This document shows, one piece after another, positions 32,111-40,529 of a stretch of DNA of 64,000 nucleotides. Positions within the stretch are counted from its first letter, which is position 1. The number at the start of each line of letters is the position of its first letter. The translations under genes and the position numbers were made by a program. Source of the stretch: GCA-002793235 sp965267355 (lineage in GTDB: Bacteria; Bacteroidota; Bacteroidia; Flavobacteriales_E; Vicingaceae). The notes beneath the pieces were generated by a model. That model searched no databases, was not told the DNA's origin, and was given only the letters and a program-made list of their open reading frames with translations. The stretch spans positions 2,666,001 to 2,730,000 of the forward strand of contig OZ253956.1 in NCBI GenBank assembly GCA_965267355.1, in the 5' to 3' direction.

Positions 32111-32800
32111 TTAAAATCCTGTTCCGTAGAAACCTGATACCGGAGTTGTCATGTGCTCTACCAAAACACCTATACAACCCATATCACTAGATTTCATCAT
32201 TTTGCCTTTAGACTTACCAGTAGAGGATCCTCCTCCAGGAATAGTCACCTCTAAAGTTAATCTTCTTGTAGATTCTACTGAAAACTCTATCTCATTAGAA
32301 AAACCATCCTGACTATTATCATAAAGCAACTGCTTTTGTCTTTCTGTAACGGTTTTTGTTTCTTTTTGTATAATTTCTACTTCATTACCTGTCGACATCT
32401 CTCCTGCTCCATCACAATCGTAACAAGTTTCATCATCAGCATAGCCTTCCCCATTACATGTTTCACATTTTTTCATTTCTTCCTCCATAGTTTTATGTTC
32501 AATTACTTTTTGAACCTTTACCTTTTTAGTTTCGTAAATTTTAAAAGCTACTTGACTACCAAGGTTTTCATCCATGCATAAAGAAATTCTATAATCTTGT
32601 CCTTTATATACAATAATACTTAACTCAGAAGTTTGCCCTTTACTAAATAACGCACTTTTAGATTGTCCATTTAACTTAAACAATTCATTTTCTGAAGGCA
32701 TGCAATACTTAGTATGGAAGTAGTTGCAGTATTGTCCAAAAGAAACCGCTGGTGCAACGATAACAGCTATTATTAAAACTATTTTGCTAATATTTTTCAT
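32111..32800 (-). CDS. exported protein with DnaJ-like CxxCxGxG zinc motif
   Basis: I do not recognise the family. The 229-residue protein has a signal peptide (IVLIIAVIVAPAVSFG) and then a beta-rich region (residues 40-100, SIIVYKGQDYRISLCMDEN). A compact cysteine motif of the DnaJ central-domain type follows (CETCNGEG and CYDCDGAG, Cys112, Cys115, Cys126 and Cys129), expected to bind one zinc. It sits between acidic-basic helical stretches. The C-terminal half has a second beta-rich region and a glycine-serine patch. DnaJ-like zinc motifs are normally cytoplasmic, so their presence in an exported protein is uncommon. The gene follows the acidic-linker lipoprotein by 22 bases and ends at a terminator. 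Confidence 0.75.
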   Translation of the reverse strand: MKNISKIVLIIAVIVAPAVSFGQYCNYFHTKYCMPSENELFKLNGQSKSALFSKGQTSELSIIVYKGQDYRISLCMDENLGSQVAFKIYETKKVKVQKVIEHKTMEEEMKKCETCNGEGYADDETCYDCDGAGEMSTGNEVEIIQKETKTVTERQKQLLYDNSQDGFSNEIEFSVESTRRLTLEVTIPGGGSSTGKSKGKMMKSSDMGCIGVLVEHMTTPVSGFYGTGF

Positions 32801-32822
32801 GTTGTAATTCTTTATGAAGTTC

Positions 32823-33725
32823 TTAAGCCTCTTCTGTGCTAACTATTTTATTTCTTATTTCGTTTACTTTTTCCTTAATGGCATTAAATTGAGCTTCATT
32901 AATTGAAACCGATGAACCTCCACCTAAAACCATTTTACCGTTATCTTTCTTCTTTAAAGTAATGCCAGAACCAGACCCCTCTTCTTCAGGTAATGTAGAA
33001 AAAGTTGCCTCTAACTCAGTAAACCAAGCTAAAACTTCTTTTACTTCTGCATTATCTTCGTGTTGTTTTAAGTAATCTAACAAATTATCTAGTGTTAATT
33101 TTTGATCCGCTAATCTATCAACAGCTGCTTTATCTTTAGCAAAGTCAGTAGTATTAGCCACAACGTAAACAGTTTCTAACCAGCCTGCAGCAGCAATTAT
33201 GCCAAGCTTATCTCCTTGCTGATTTTGGTCTAGATAATCTACTACAGCAAAGTAAGAAGTATTAGTAATCGCAACTAATGAATCCGCATTATCAAGATTA
33301 CCTTGTATTCTTTCAATCAAAGATTTATCAAAAGCAGAATTTAACCCCAAAGGATCAGCCATTTTCTGAATAGTACCAAAGTACTTAGTCGTTTCATTAA
33401 ATTCTTCATAAGCTGCGGTGTAAGCCAAATCAGCCGAATAAACTCCAAAATTTAAAGCTTGTTTTGTTGGATCAGTGTAATTATCAGCACTTTGGATAGG
33501 GTTTAACAACTCTCCATTAAACTCCAAACCGCTTTCCTTTATAAAGCCAAACATTTCATCTGGTGAAGGGATTTGATAATATGTCTCATTTTGAGGTTCC
33601 TCAACCACCTCTTCTACTACTTCTTCAACAGGTTCTTCTACCTGCTCATCGCCTCCACATGAAGTGAACATTACAACAGGTGCGACCATAGCCACAGCTG
33701 CAATTAATTTCATTTGTTTTTTCAT
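32823..33725 (-). CDS. hypothetical lipoprotein with acidic Val-Glu-Pro linker
   Basis: A 300-residue protein with a lipoprotein-type signal (MVAPVVMFTSC, Cys23) followed by an acidic, valine-glutamate-proline-rich linker (EEPVEEVVEEVVEEP) that would hold the globular part away from the membrane. The globular part (from about residue 48) is largely helical, with LNFGVYSADLAYTAAYEEF, LGLNSAFDKSLIERIQ and LLDYLKQHEDNAEVKEVL. No enzymatic motif is visible and no family was recognised. It precedes the zinc-motif protein by 22 bases, so the two may act together in the envelope. A candidate promoter with an exact TAnnTTTG box lies upstream. Confidence 0.78.
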   Translation of the reverse strand: MKKQMKLIAAVAMVAPVVMFTSCGGDEQVEEPVEEVVEEVVEEPQNETYYQIPSPDEMFGFIKESGLEFNGELLNPIQSADNYTDPTKQALNFGVYSADLAYTAAYEEFNETTKYFGTIQKMADPLGLNSAFDKSLIERIQGNLDNADSLVAITNTSYFAVVDYLDQNQQGDKLGIIAAAGWLETVYVVANTTDFAKDKAAVDRLADQKLTLDNLLDYLKQHEDNAEVKEVLAWFTELEATFSTLPEEEGSGSGITLKKKDNGKMVLGGGSSVSINEAQFNAIKEKVNEIRNKIVSTEEA

Positions 33726-33748
33726 AGCCTTGTTTTGTTTACTTTCAA

Positions 33749-33756
33749 CAAAAATA
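33749..33756 (-). promoter_or_regulatory. candidate -7 promoter box upstream of lipoprotein gene
   Basis: TATTTTTG (complement of 33749-33756) matches TAnnTTTG exactly and would start transcription about 20 bases before the lipoprotein ATG. No TTG lies at the expected -33 position, so this is a weak prediction. Confidence 0.33.
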
Positions 33757-33832
33757 AAAATATTTTAGCTTAAATTGAATTATTTATTTTTAAAGGTAGC
33801 AAGGTAATAAAAGTATGCGAAATAGAAAAGTA

Positions 33833-35296
33833 TTATTTGTGTGATGTGGTGTTTTCTTGCGAATAAGAAATTGTAAACAACCCAATAAATGTTAACAATC
33901 CATTTAGTATTAGTATCTCAAAACCAAACTTATACCCACCAAACCACTGCTCTGAGTTTAGATTTAACACATAACAAATAATTGGAGAAACAATGCAGAT
34001 TAAAGGCACCCAATTATCTTTTACTTTTCTCTTCAACAAGAGTCCAAAAGCATAAAGACCTAAAAGTGGTCCATAAGTATAACCAGCTGCTTTAAACAAA
34101 GCACTTATAACACTTTCATCGTTAATGAGGTTAAAGATTAGAATAACAATAAATAGGACTACCGAAACTAATATATGTACTCGTTTTCTAATTTTTATTT
34201 TTTGTTGGTCTTCTTTTTTATCAATATCAATAAAATCTATACAAACTGAAGTTGTAAGGGCTGTAAGAGCCGAATCTGCACTTGAATAAGCTGCAGCTAT
34301 TAATCCTAAAATAAAAAATACTCCTGCAGCTGTATTTAAGTGATTTGTGGCAATCTCTGGAAATAAATTATCTGTTTTTGCAGGTATTTCAATACCATTT
34401 TGACCAGCATAAATGAACAAAAGAGCTCCTAACAATAAAAACACAAAATTCACAGCTATTAAGACTAAACTAAACGAAAACATATTTTTTTGCCCATCTT
34501 TAACATCCTTACAACTCAAGTTTTTTTGCATCATATCTTGATCTAAACCTGTCATTACAATAGCAATGAATATTCCGCTAAAAAATTGTTTTACAAAGTG
34601 TCTCTTATCATTCCAATCTTCGAAAAAGAACAGCTGACCATAATCACTGTTTTTCACTTTCCCCCATACCTCTCCTATACCTAAATCCAATTCGGAACTA
34701 ATAAAATAGATACTAATACCTACTGCTATTAGCATAAACAATGTTTGTAAAGAATCTGTCCAAACTATGGTTTTTATACCTCCTTTAAACGTGTATAACC
34801 AAATTAATAAAATGGTAATAGCTACTGTTACAAAAAACGGAACACCCCATTGATCAAAAATTAAATACTGTAATACTTGAGCTACCAAAAACAACCTAAA
34901 AGCAGCTCCAATGGTTCTTGATAGTAAGAAAAATGCAGCTCCTGTTTTGTAAGATGCTGTTCCAAATCGTTCTTCTAAATACGTATAAATCGAAGTTAAA
35001 TTCATTCGGTAATAAAGTGGCATTAGCACTAAAGCTATTATTGCATAACCAAAGAAATATCCAAATACCATTTGCATATAAGAAAACTCACTAGCACCCA
35101 CCCACCCTGGTACTGAAATAAATGTAACTCCAGAAAGTGAAGCTCCTATCATACCAAAAGCTACTAAATACCAAGGTGACTTGTGTCCTCCAATAAAAAA
35201 AGCATCGTTATTAGCCCCTTTTGATGTAAAGTATGATACTAGCATCAAAACGCCAAAATACCCAACTATAAAAAGTACAATAGTAAATGGATTCAT
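33833..35296 (-). CDS. sodium:solute symporter (SSS family)
   Basis: A polytopic inner-membrane transporter of about 487 residues with around thirteen hydrophobic segments, the SSS size. The chosen ATG at 35296 gives MNPFTIVLFIVGYFGVLML; the longer frame begins at a TTG. Family features are SYFTSKGANNDAFFIGGH, GASLSGVTFISVPGWVGAS in the first transmembrane helices, GGIKTIVWTDSLQTL and a C-terminal YTYGPLLGLYAFGLL. It couples sodium entry to uptake of a substrate such as a sugar, amino acid or nucleoside, which cannot be predicted. It is transcribed divergently from recR. Confidence 0.9.
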   Translation of the reverse strand: MNPFTIVLFIVGYFGVLMLVSYFTSKGANNDAFFIGGHKSPWYLVAFGMIGASLSGVTFISVPGWVGASEFSYMQMVFGYFFGYAIIALVLMPLYYRMNLTSIYTYLEERFGTASYKTGAAFFLLSRTIGAAFRLFLVAQVLQYLIFDQWGVPFFVTVAITILLIWLYTFKGGIKTIVWTDSLQTLFMLIAVGISIYFISSELDLGIGEVWGKVKNSDYGQLFFFEDWNDKRHFVKQFFSGIFIAIVMTGLDQDMMQKNLSCKDVKDGQKNMFSFSLVLIAVNFVFLLLGALLFIYAGQNGIEIPAKTDNLFPEIATNHLNTAAGVFFILGLIAAAYSSADSALTALTTSVCIDFIDIDKKEDQQKIKIRKRVHILVSVVLFIVILIFNLINDESVISALFKAAGYTYGPLLGLYAFGLLLKRKVKDNWVPLICIVSPIICYVLNLNSEQWFGGYKFGFEILILNGLLTFIGLFTISYSQENTTSHK

Positions 35297-35336
35297 TATT
35301 AACAAATAAGTCTTTAACAAAAGTGTAGAAATTTCT

Positions 35337-35365
35337 TTGTTTTAGGATTTAACATCTTAATTTTG
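35337..35365 (+). promoter_or_regulatory. candidate promoter of recR
   Basis: TTG at 35337-35339 and TAATTTTG at 35358-35365 (exact TAnnTTTG) are separated by 18 bp. Initiation near 35371 would leave a leader of about 20 bases before the recR ATG at 35391. The spacing and match are among the best in the window. Confidence 0.55.
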
Positions 35366-35390
35366 ATTCACACTTAATTGTTGACAGTAA

Positions 35391-36011
35391 ATGCACCAAA
35401 TTTCTTCCTCCGTTTTTGCCAATGCAGTAGATCAATTAGCCTCTTTACCAGGTATTGGTAACAAAACCGCTATTCGCTTGGTGTTACAATTACTAAGTAG
35501 AGATAATGAAGATATTAATAAGTTTGGCAAAGCATTTATCGACTTATGCAACGAGATAACCTATTGTAGCAACTGTTATAATATTTCAAACGAAACCACT
35601 TGCGATATATGTCGCAACCCTACTCGTTCTGACCATGAGATTTGTGTAGTTGAAAATATTTTAGATGTGATTGCCATAGAAAAAACAAACCAGTTTAATG
35701 GTAAGTACCATGTATTGGGAGGAATTATCTCCCCAATGGAAGGAATCGGTCCAAATGATATTAAAATAAATGAGCTATTAGAGCGTATTCATAAAGAAAA
35801 ACCAAAAGAAATTATAATGGCATTAAGTACTACAATGGAAGGTGATGCCACCAATTTTTATATTTACAAAAAAGTGGCAGACTTAGGAATTGAGGTAAGT
35901 ACTATTGCTAGAGGAGTCAATATTGGGGATGAAATTGAATATACTGATGAACTCACTCTTGGTCGTTCCATTGTTAATCGTGTTCCATTTAAAACTACAC
36001 TAACCATCTAA
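35391..36011 (+). CDS. recR: recombination mediator protein RecR
   Basis: RecR, with RecF or RecO, helps load RecA at single-stranded gaps. The 206 residues have the standard order: a helix-hairpin-helix (LASLPGIGNKTAIRLVLQLL, about 14-33), a four-cysteine zinc finger (CSNCYNISNETTCDICRN, about 57-74) and a Toprim domain (EICVVENILDVIAIEKTN, then GGIISPMEGIGPND, and ALSTTMEGDAT). The C-terminus ends in RVPFKTTL. The length is normal (about 200). A good promoter lies upstream, and a GT2 glycosyltransferase starts 5 bases downstream on a GTG. Confidence 0.95.
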   Translation: MHQISSSVFANAVDQLASLPGIGNKTAIRLVLQLLSRDNEDINKFGKAFIDLCNEITYCSNCYNISNETTCDICRNPTRSDHEICVVENILDVIAIEKTNQFNGKYHVLGGIISPMEGIGPNDIKINELLERIHKEKPKEIIMALSTTMEGDATNFYIYKKVADLGIEVSTIARGVNIGDEIEYTDELTLGRSIVNRVPFKTTLTI

Positions 36012-36016
36012 CCAGA

Positions 36017-37591
36017 GTGAAACTATCTGTAATTATAGTTAACTACAATGTTAGGTACTTTTTAGAGCAGTGTCTGACTTCTGTTTTTAAAGCAATTCAA
36101 AACATTGATGCAGAAGTTTTTGTAGTTGACAATATTTCTACAGATGATTCCGTAGAAATGGTTAAAGAAAAATTTTCCCAAGCTCTTTTAATTGAAAACA
36201 AAGAAAACGTAGGTTTTAGCAAAGCCAATAATCAGGCAATTAAAATTGCTAAAGGCGAATATATTTTGCTACTAAATCCAGACACAGTTGTTGAAGAGGA
36301 TGCTTTTGAAAAATGTATCAAATTTATGGATGACACCCCTGATGCAGGTGGTCTTGGTGTTAAAATGATTGATGGAAATGGGATTTTTCTTCCTGAGTCT
36401 AAAAGAGGATTACCCACTCCTGCTGTTTCCTTTTATAAAATCTTTGGCTTATCAGTTCTATTCCCCAAATCGAAAAAATTCTCTAAATATCATTTGGGAT
36501 ATTTAAAAGAAAATGAAATTAACGAAATAGAAGTTTTATCTGGAGCTTATATGTGGATGAGAAAAAGTGTTTTGGATAAAATAGGCTATCTGGACGAAGC
36601 TTTTTTTATGTATGGGGAAGACATAGATTTATCTTATAGAATCATACAAGCTGGCTATAAAAATTATTATTATCCTAAAACCAGAATTATCCATTATAAA
36701 GGTGAAAGCACAAAAAAAGGAAGTATTAACTATGTTTTTGTGTTTTACAATGCTATGATAATTTTTTCTAAAAAACACTTTGCAAAAAATGCAAAAGCTT
36801 TCTCTTTTTTCATCAATATAGCTATTTACCTTAGAGCTCTTTTGGCTATAATTTCCCGATTTATTAATCGTGCTAAGCTAATTATTACTGATACCCTAAT
36901 TATTTTAAGCACGCTATTAATGCTCAACTACTTAAAACCTTATCTCGGTTTTCCTAACCAAATTGAAATTGGGAGTAACTCTGGATTATTAAATATTACT
37001 GTGGTACTTTTTTCATTTATAATTGGGCTTTCTATATTTAAAGGATACTCCAAAACAATATTGCTCAACAGAACTTTTTACGGTTTAGTATTAGGTGGTG
37101 CTTTAATTTATAGCTGTAACTTATTCTTTCCCACAGAGCATTCTTTTTCAAATAAATTTATCATTAGCATCATGCTAAGTGTTGCCATTTTAATTTATTT
37201 AAGCAGGGTTATTTTAGATTACTTTAACAAAGTAAAATTAAGACGCTCTCAGAATAAAAGCATCATCATCAATGGCAACAAAGATTTTATCCAATCAATC
37301 CGAAACATTAGAACCAACAAAAGTCCTTTAGTAAAATTTTTAAACATTAAACCAAATAATAAAGTATCTGCTGAAGACTATAATGATTATATTGGCAAAC
37401 AAAGTCAACTACCTGATGTTGCTGAAATTTATAATGTAAATGAAGTATTTTTTTCTGCTGATGATATCGCTTATAAAAAGATGATTAGTGAAATGGACAA
37501 GACAAAGAGTGCTTTTGTAGATTTTAAAATATCTTTAAACAAAAATTTAGTAATTGGTAGTAAAACTGTAGAAAAAATCAACCCCTCATGA
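36017..37591 (+). CDS. GT2 glycosyltransferase with C-terminal membrane and Rossmann-like domains
   Basis: A 524-residue membrane glycosyltransferase. The GT-A domain (1-235) has SVIIVNYNVRYFLEQ, VFVVDNISTDDS, LLLNPDTVV, the acceptor-site SGAYMWMRKSVLDKIG and YGEDIDLSYRI, like rhamnosyltransferase-type GT2 enzymes that extend lipid-linked glycans. From about 285 to 395 there are four hydrophobic segments. Residues about 412-524 form a soluble tail (IINGNKDFIQSIRNIR, LPDVAEIYNVNEVFFSADD). Membrane helices plus this tail resemble the N-terminal part of WcaJ-type initiating glycosyltransferases, whose CoA_binding_3 domain precedes the catalytic domain. It starts on a GTG 5 bases after recR, and its stop overlaps the next gene by 4 bases. 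The sugar and product are unknown. Confidence 0.85.
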   Translation: MKLSVIIVNYNVRYFLEQCLTSVFKAIQNIDAEVFVVDNISTDDSVEMVKEKFSQALLIENKENVGFSKANNQAIKIAKGEYILLLNPDTVVEEDAFEKCIKFMDDTPDAGGLGVKMIDGNGIFLPESKRGLPTPAVSFYKIFGLSVLFPKSKKFSKYHLGYLKENEINEIEVLSGAYMWMRKSVLDKIGYLDEAFFMYGEDIDLSYRIIQAGYKNYYYPKTRIIHYKGESTKKGSINYVFVFYNAMIIFSKKHFAKNAKAFSFFINIAIYLRALLAIISRFINRAKLIITDTLIILSTLLMLNYLKPYLGFPNQIEIGSNSGLLNITVVLFSFIIGLSIFKGYSKTILLNRTFYGLVLGGALIYSCNLFFPTEHSFSNKFIISIMLSVAILIYLSRVILDYFNKVKLRRSQNKSIIINGNKDFIQSIRNIRTNKSPLVKFLNIKPNNKVSAEDYNDYIGKQSQLPDVAEIYNVNEVFFSADDIAYKKMISEMDKTKSAFVDFKISLNKNLVIGSKTVEKINPS

Positions 37592-38403
37592 AAAAACTTT
37601 TTTTAATCTCATTACTAACACTGTTACAAACCTTTACTAATGCTCAAAAAGTTAGTATCGGCCCTGAGTTAGGAATGAATATCATACCTATCGAAAATGA
37701 AAATCTGGGGAGGAACTTTCAAATGGGATTTCATATAGGAGCTCATTTGAAATACCATATCTCTGATAATTTCAGAATTAGTACTGGACTTTTTATTACT
37801 CAAAAAAAGAAAATGTATTTAAAAAACGATACCAGCTCAGTATTCGAACTATTTGGCGATTTCATTCAATTTACTGGTATGAGTGAAGAAGAACTTGATT
37901 CGATGGTTGCTGCCACTGGAGCAAATACTGATGTAACAGAAGAAACCAAAGGAATTGTAACAGAAACCTTTATTAATATACCAATATTGGCAAATTACAA
38001 ATACAAAAACCTTAATCTTTACTTAGGCCCTTATGCAGGCTTTTTGTTAACCGCCAACAGAAAAGAAGAAACACGAACCCAAATACCTTTACTAAATGTA
38101 TTTGATATATCTCAATTTGATAGTACCGGATTTGCAAGTGCCTTTTTACCACCTGCCGATGAGACAAACAGTTCTCAAACATCTGGCAAAAATGGGTTAA
38201 ATAGTGTCGATATTGGAATGATAGCTGGTATTGGTTATGAAATGAATAACCTGCATTTTAATCTTATGTACTCACAAGGTTTTTTAGATTATAGGTCAGA
38301 GCAAGGTGAAGAAGATTTATCTCCACTAAATACCTTCCGTTTTTCAATTGTATATCTATTTGATTTAAAACCAAATATAGAGTCCACTCCAAGGATAGAT
38401 TAA
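37588..38403 (+). CDS. outer-membrane beta-barrel protein, PorT/porin-like
   Basis: A 271-residue protein with a signal peptide (MKKLFLISLLTLLQTFTNA) and a small beta-barrel of the outer-membrane beta-barrel family (PF13568 type). It shows ISIGPELGMN-like opening strands (KVSIGPELGMNIIP), HLKYHISDNFRISTGLFIT, YLGPYAGFLLTANR and a terminal strand FRFSIVYLFDL. A polar loop of about 60 residues between strands is probably surface exposed. PorT-like barrels of the type IX secretion system share this look, but the sequence does not prove that role. It overlaps the glycosyltransferase gene by 4 bases, so their products may act on the same surface pathway. Confidence 0.82.
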   Translation: MKKLFLISLLTLLQTFTNAQKVSIGPELGMNIIPIENENLGRNFQMGFHIGAHLKYHISDNFRISTGLFITQKKKMYLKNDTSSVFELFGDFIQFTGMSEEELDSMVAATGANTDVTEETKGIVTETFINIPILANYKYKNLNLYLGPYAGFLLTANRKEETRTQIPLLNVFDISQFDSTGFASAFLPPADETNSSQTSGKNGLNSVDIGMIAGIGYEMNNLHFNLMYSQGFLDYRSEQGEEDLSPLNTFRFSIVYLFDLKPNIESTPRID

Positions 38404-38451
38404 TTCTAAAATTTATTCCTTTTCTTTTCTAAAAAACTTAATTTAAGTAGT

Positions 38452-38459
38452 TAGTTTTG
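38452..38459 (+). promoter_or_regulatory. candidate -7 promoter box of serC operon
   Basis: TAGTTTTG matches TAnnTTTG exactly, 33 bases before the serC ATG at 38493. No TTG lies at the expected upstream distance, so the -33 element is missing or weak. Confidence 0.38.
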
Positions 38460-38492
38460 TGTAGAATTTTAACTTAAAATTATACTACGAAA

Positions 38493-39566
38493 ATGTCAAA
38501 AGTTCACAATTTTAGCGCTGGACCATGTATTCTTCCTCAAGAGGTGTTAAAGCAAGCTTCAGAAGCGGTTATCAATTTCAATAATCTAAACCTTTCATTA
38601 ATTGAAATCTCTCACAGAAGCCCAGATTTTGTTGATGTTATGGAAAATGCAAGAAACCTTGTAAAGGAACTTTTGAATGTTCCCGATACTTATGAGGTTC
38701 TATTCCTTCAAGGTGGAGCAAGTACAGGCTTTTTGACTACTGCTTTCAACTTCATGAAAGAAGGTGGTTCTGCTGCATATGTAAATACTGGCGCTTGGGC
38801 TGGAAAAGCATTAAAAGAAGCAACTAGATTAGGAGATGTAAATGAAGTTGCTAGTTCAGAGGATAAAAATTTCAACTATATCCCTAAAAACTTCCAAATT
38901 CCTGGTGACGCTAGTTACTTGCACATTACTACAAATAATACAATTTTCGGAACTCAATTTAAGAGCACTCCAATTAGTAGAATTCCTATAATAGCTGATA
39001 TGTCTTCTGACATTTTTAGCAAAAAAATAAATGTATCTGATTATGATATGATTTATGCTGGAGCACAGAAAAATATGGGGCCTGCAGGAACTACTTTATA
39101 CATTGTGAAAAAATCAGCTTTAGGTAAAACTGAAAGAGAAATACCTACTATGCTAGATTTAAACACTCATATAGCTAAAGATTCTATGTTTAACACCCCA
39201 CCTGTTTTTCCTATCTATGTTTCAATGCTTACATTAGAATGGTTAAAGAAAAATGGTGGTGTAGAATGGATTGAAGGAGTTAATCAACAAAAAGCTGATT
39301 TATTATATAACGAAATTGATGCTAACCCATTATTTGAAGGTACAGCTAACTTCCATGACAGATCAAACATGAATGCAACGTTTGTGTTAACTAACGAAGA
39401 TTTGAAAGAGGAGTTTGATAAAATGTGGCAAGCAGCAAACATAAGCGGGATTAAAGGTCACCGCTCTGTAGGTGGCTATAGAGCATCAATGTATAACGCT
39501 TTACCACTAGAAAGCGTGCAAGCATTAGTTGATGTAATGAAAGAACTTAATCAAAAATTTGGATAA
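38493..39566 (+). CDS. serC: phosphoserine aminotransferase
   Basis: SerC transaminates 3-phosphohydroxypyruvate with glutamate to give phosphoserine, the second step of serine synthesis. It may also act in pyridoxal phosphate synthesis. The 357 residues show HNFSAGPCILPQEVL, FLQGGASTGFLT, the PLP lysine Lys193 in AGAQKNMGPAG, and KGHRSVGGYRASMYNALP near the end. The length equals the family norm. serA follows 9 bases later, joining the first two serine-synthesis steps in one operon; no serB is nearby. Confidence 0.96.
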   Translation: MSKVHNFSAGPCILPQEVLKQASEAVINFNNLNLSLIEISHRSPDFVDVMENARNLVKELLNVPDTYEVLFLQGGASTGFLTTAFNFMKEGGSAAYVNTGAWAGKALKEATRLGDVNEVASSEDKNFNYIPKNFQIPGDASYLHITTNNTIFGTQFKSTPISRIPIIADMSSDIFSKKINVSDYDMIYAGAQKNMGPAGTTLYIVKKSALGKTEREIPTMLDLNTHIAKDSMFNTPPVFPIYVSMLTLEWLKKNGGVEWIEGVNQQKADLLYNEIDANPLFEGTANFHDRSNMNATFVLTNEDLKEEFDKMWQAANISGIKGHRSVGGYRASMYNALPLESVQALVDVMKELNQKFG

Positions 39567-39575
39567 AATATTAAA

Positions 39576-40529
39576 ATGAAAATTTTAGCAAACGATGGAA
39601 TTTCTCCTGTTGGGCAACAAATGTTGGAAGAAGCAGGATTTGAGGTTGTTACTGAAAATGTTCCTCAAGAACAATTAATCGACACTATAAACAATGTTGG
39701 ATACGCTGCTATTTTAGTTAGAAGTGCAACTAAAGTAAGACAAGATATTATTGACTCATGCCCTAGCCTTAAATTAATTGGTCGTGGAGGAGTTGGAATG
39801 GATAATATTGATGTTGAATACGCTAGAGAAAAAGGATTACACGTAATTAATACTCCTGCTGCTTCATCTCAATCTGTTGCTGAGCAAGTTATTGCACACC
39901 TTTTTGGTTTAAGTAGATTCCTATATGATGCTAACAGAGAAATGCCAACTAAAGGTGCTTCAGATTTTAAAGTATTAAAGAAAAAATATGCTAAAGGCGT
40001 TGAATTAAGAGGTAAAATATTAGGTGTGATTGGCATTGGAAGAATTGGTCAAGCCACAGCAAAATATGCTTTAGGATGTGGAATGAAGATAGTTGCTTAT
40101 GACCCTTATATTCCAAACATCACCATTAATGTTGATGTTGCGGATCAAACTGTAAGTGTAGACATTGCGACTACTGATATGGATAATGTATTAGCCCAAG
40201 CTGACTTCTTAACATTACATATTCCTGCACAAGCAGACGGCAAACCAGTTTTAGGAAATGATGAGTTTGATAAAATGAAAGATGGTGTAATTATAGCTAA
40301 TGCGGCTAGAGGTGGTGTAATTGATGAAGATGCTTTAATCGCTAATCTTAACAGCGGAAAAATTGCTGCTGCTGCTCTTGATGTATTTGTTAATGAGCCT
40401 AACCCTAGAGAAGATTTAATGAAACATCCTAAATTATCATTAACTCCTCATACTGGTGCTGCAACAGTTGAAGCACAAGATAGAATTGGTTCAGAATTAG
40501 CTACTCAGATTAAAGAGTTATTAGGTTAA
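39576..40529 (+). CDS. serA: D-3-phosphoglycerate dehydrogenase, short form
   Basis: SerA oxidises 3-phosphoglycerate to 3-phosphohydroxypyruvate with NAD, the first serine-specific step. The 317-residue chain has the substrate-binding AILVRSATKVRQDII and GRGGVGMDNIDVEYA. The NAD-binding GVIGIGRIGQATAKYALGCG and catalytic NAARGGVIDEDAL and LTPHTGAATVEAQ follow. It lacks the C-terminal ACT domain of longer SerA proteins, so serine feedback inhibition through ACT is not expected. It stands 9 bases after serC and its stop overlaps the DUF1015 ATG (TAATG), indicating coupling. Confidence 0.95.
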   Translation: MKILANDGISPVGQQMLEEAGFEVVTENVPQEQLIDTINNVGYAAILVRSATKVRQDIIDSCPSLKLIGRGGVGMDNIDVEYAREKGLHVINTPAASSQSVAEQVIAHLFGLSRFLYDANREMPTKGASDFKVLKKKYAKGVELRGKILGVIGIGRIGQATAKYALGCGMKIVAYDPYIPNITINVDVADQTVSVDIATTDMDNVLAQADFLTLHIPAQADGKPVLGNDEFDKMKDGVIIANAARGGVIDEDALIANLNSGKIAAAALDVFVNEPNPREDLMKHPKLSLTPHTGAATVEAQDRIGSELATQIKELLG

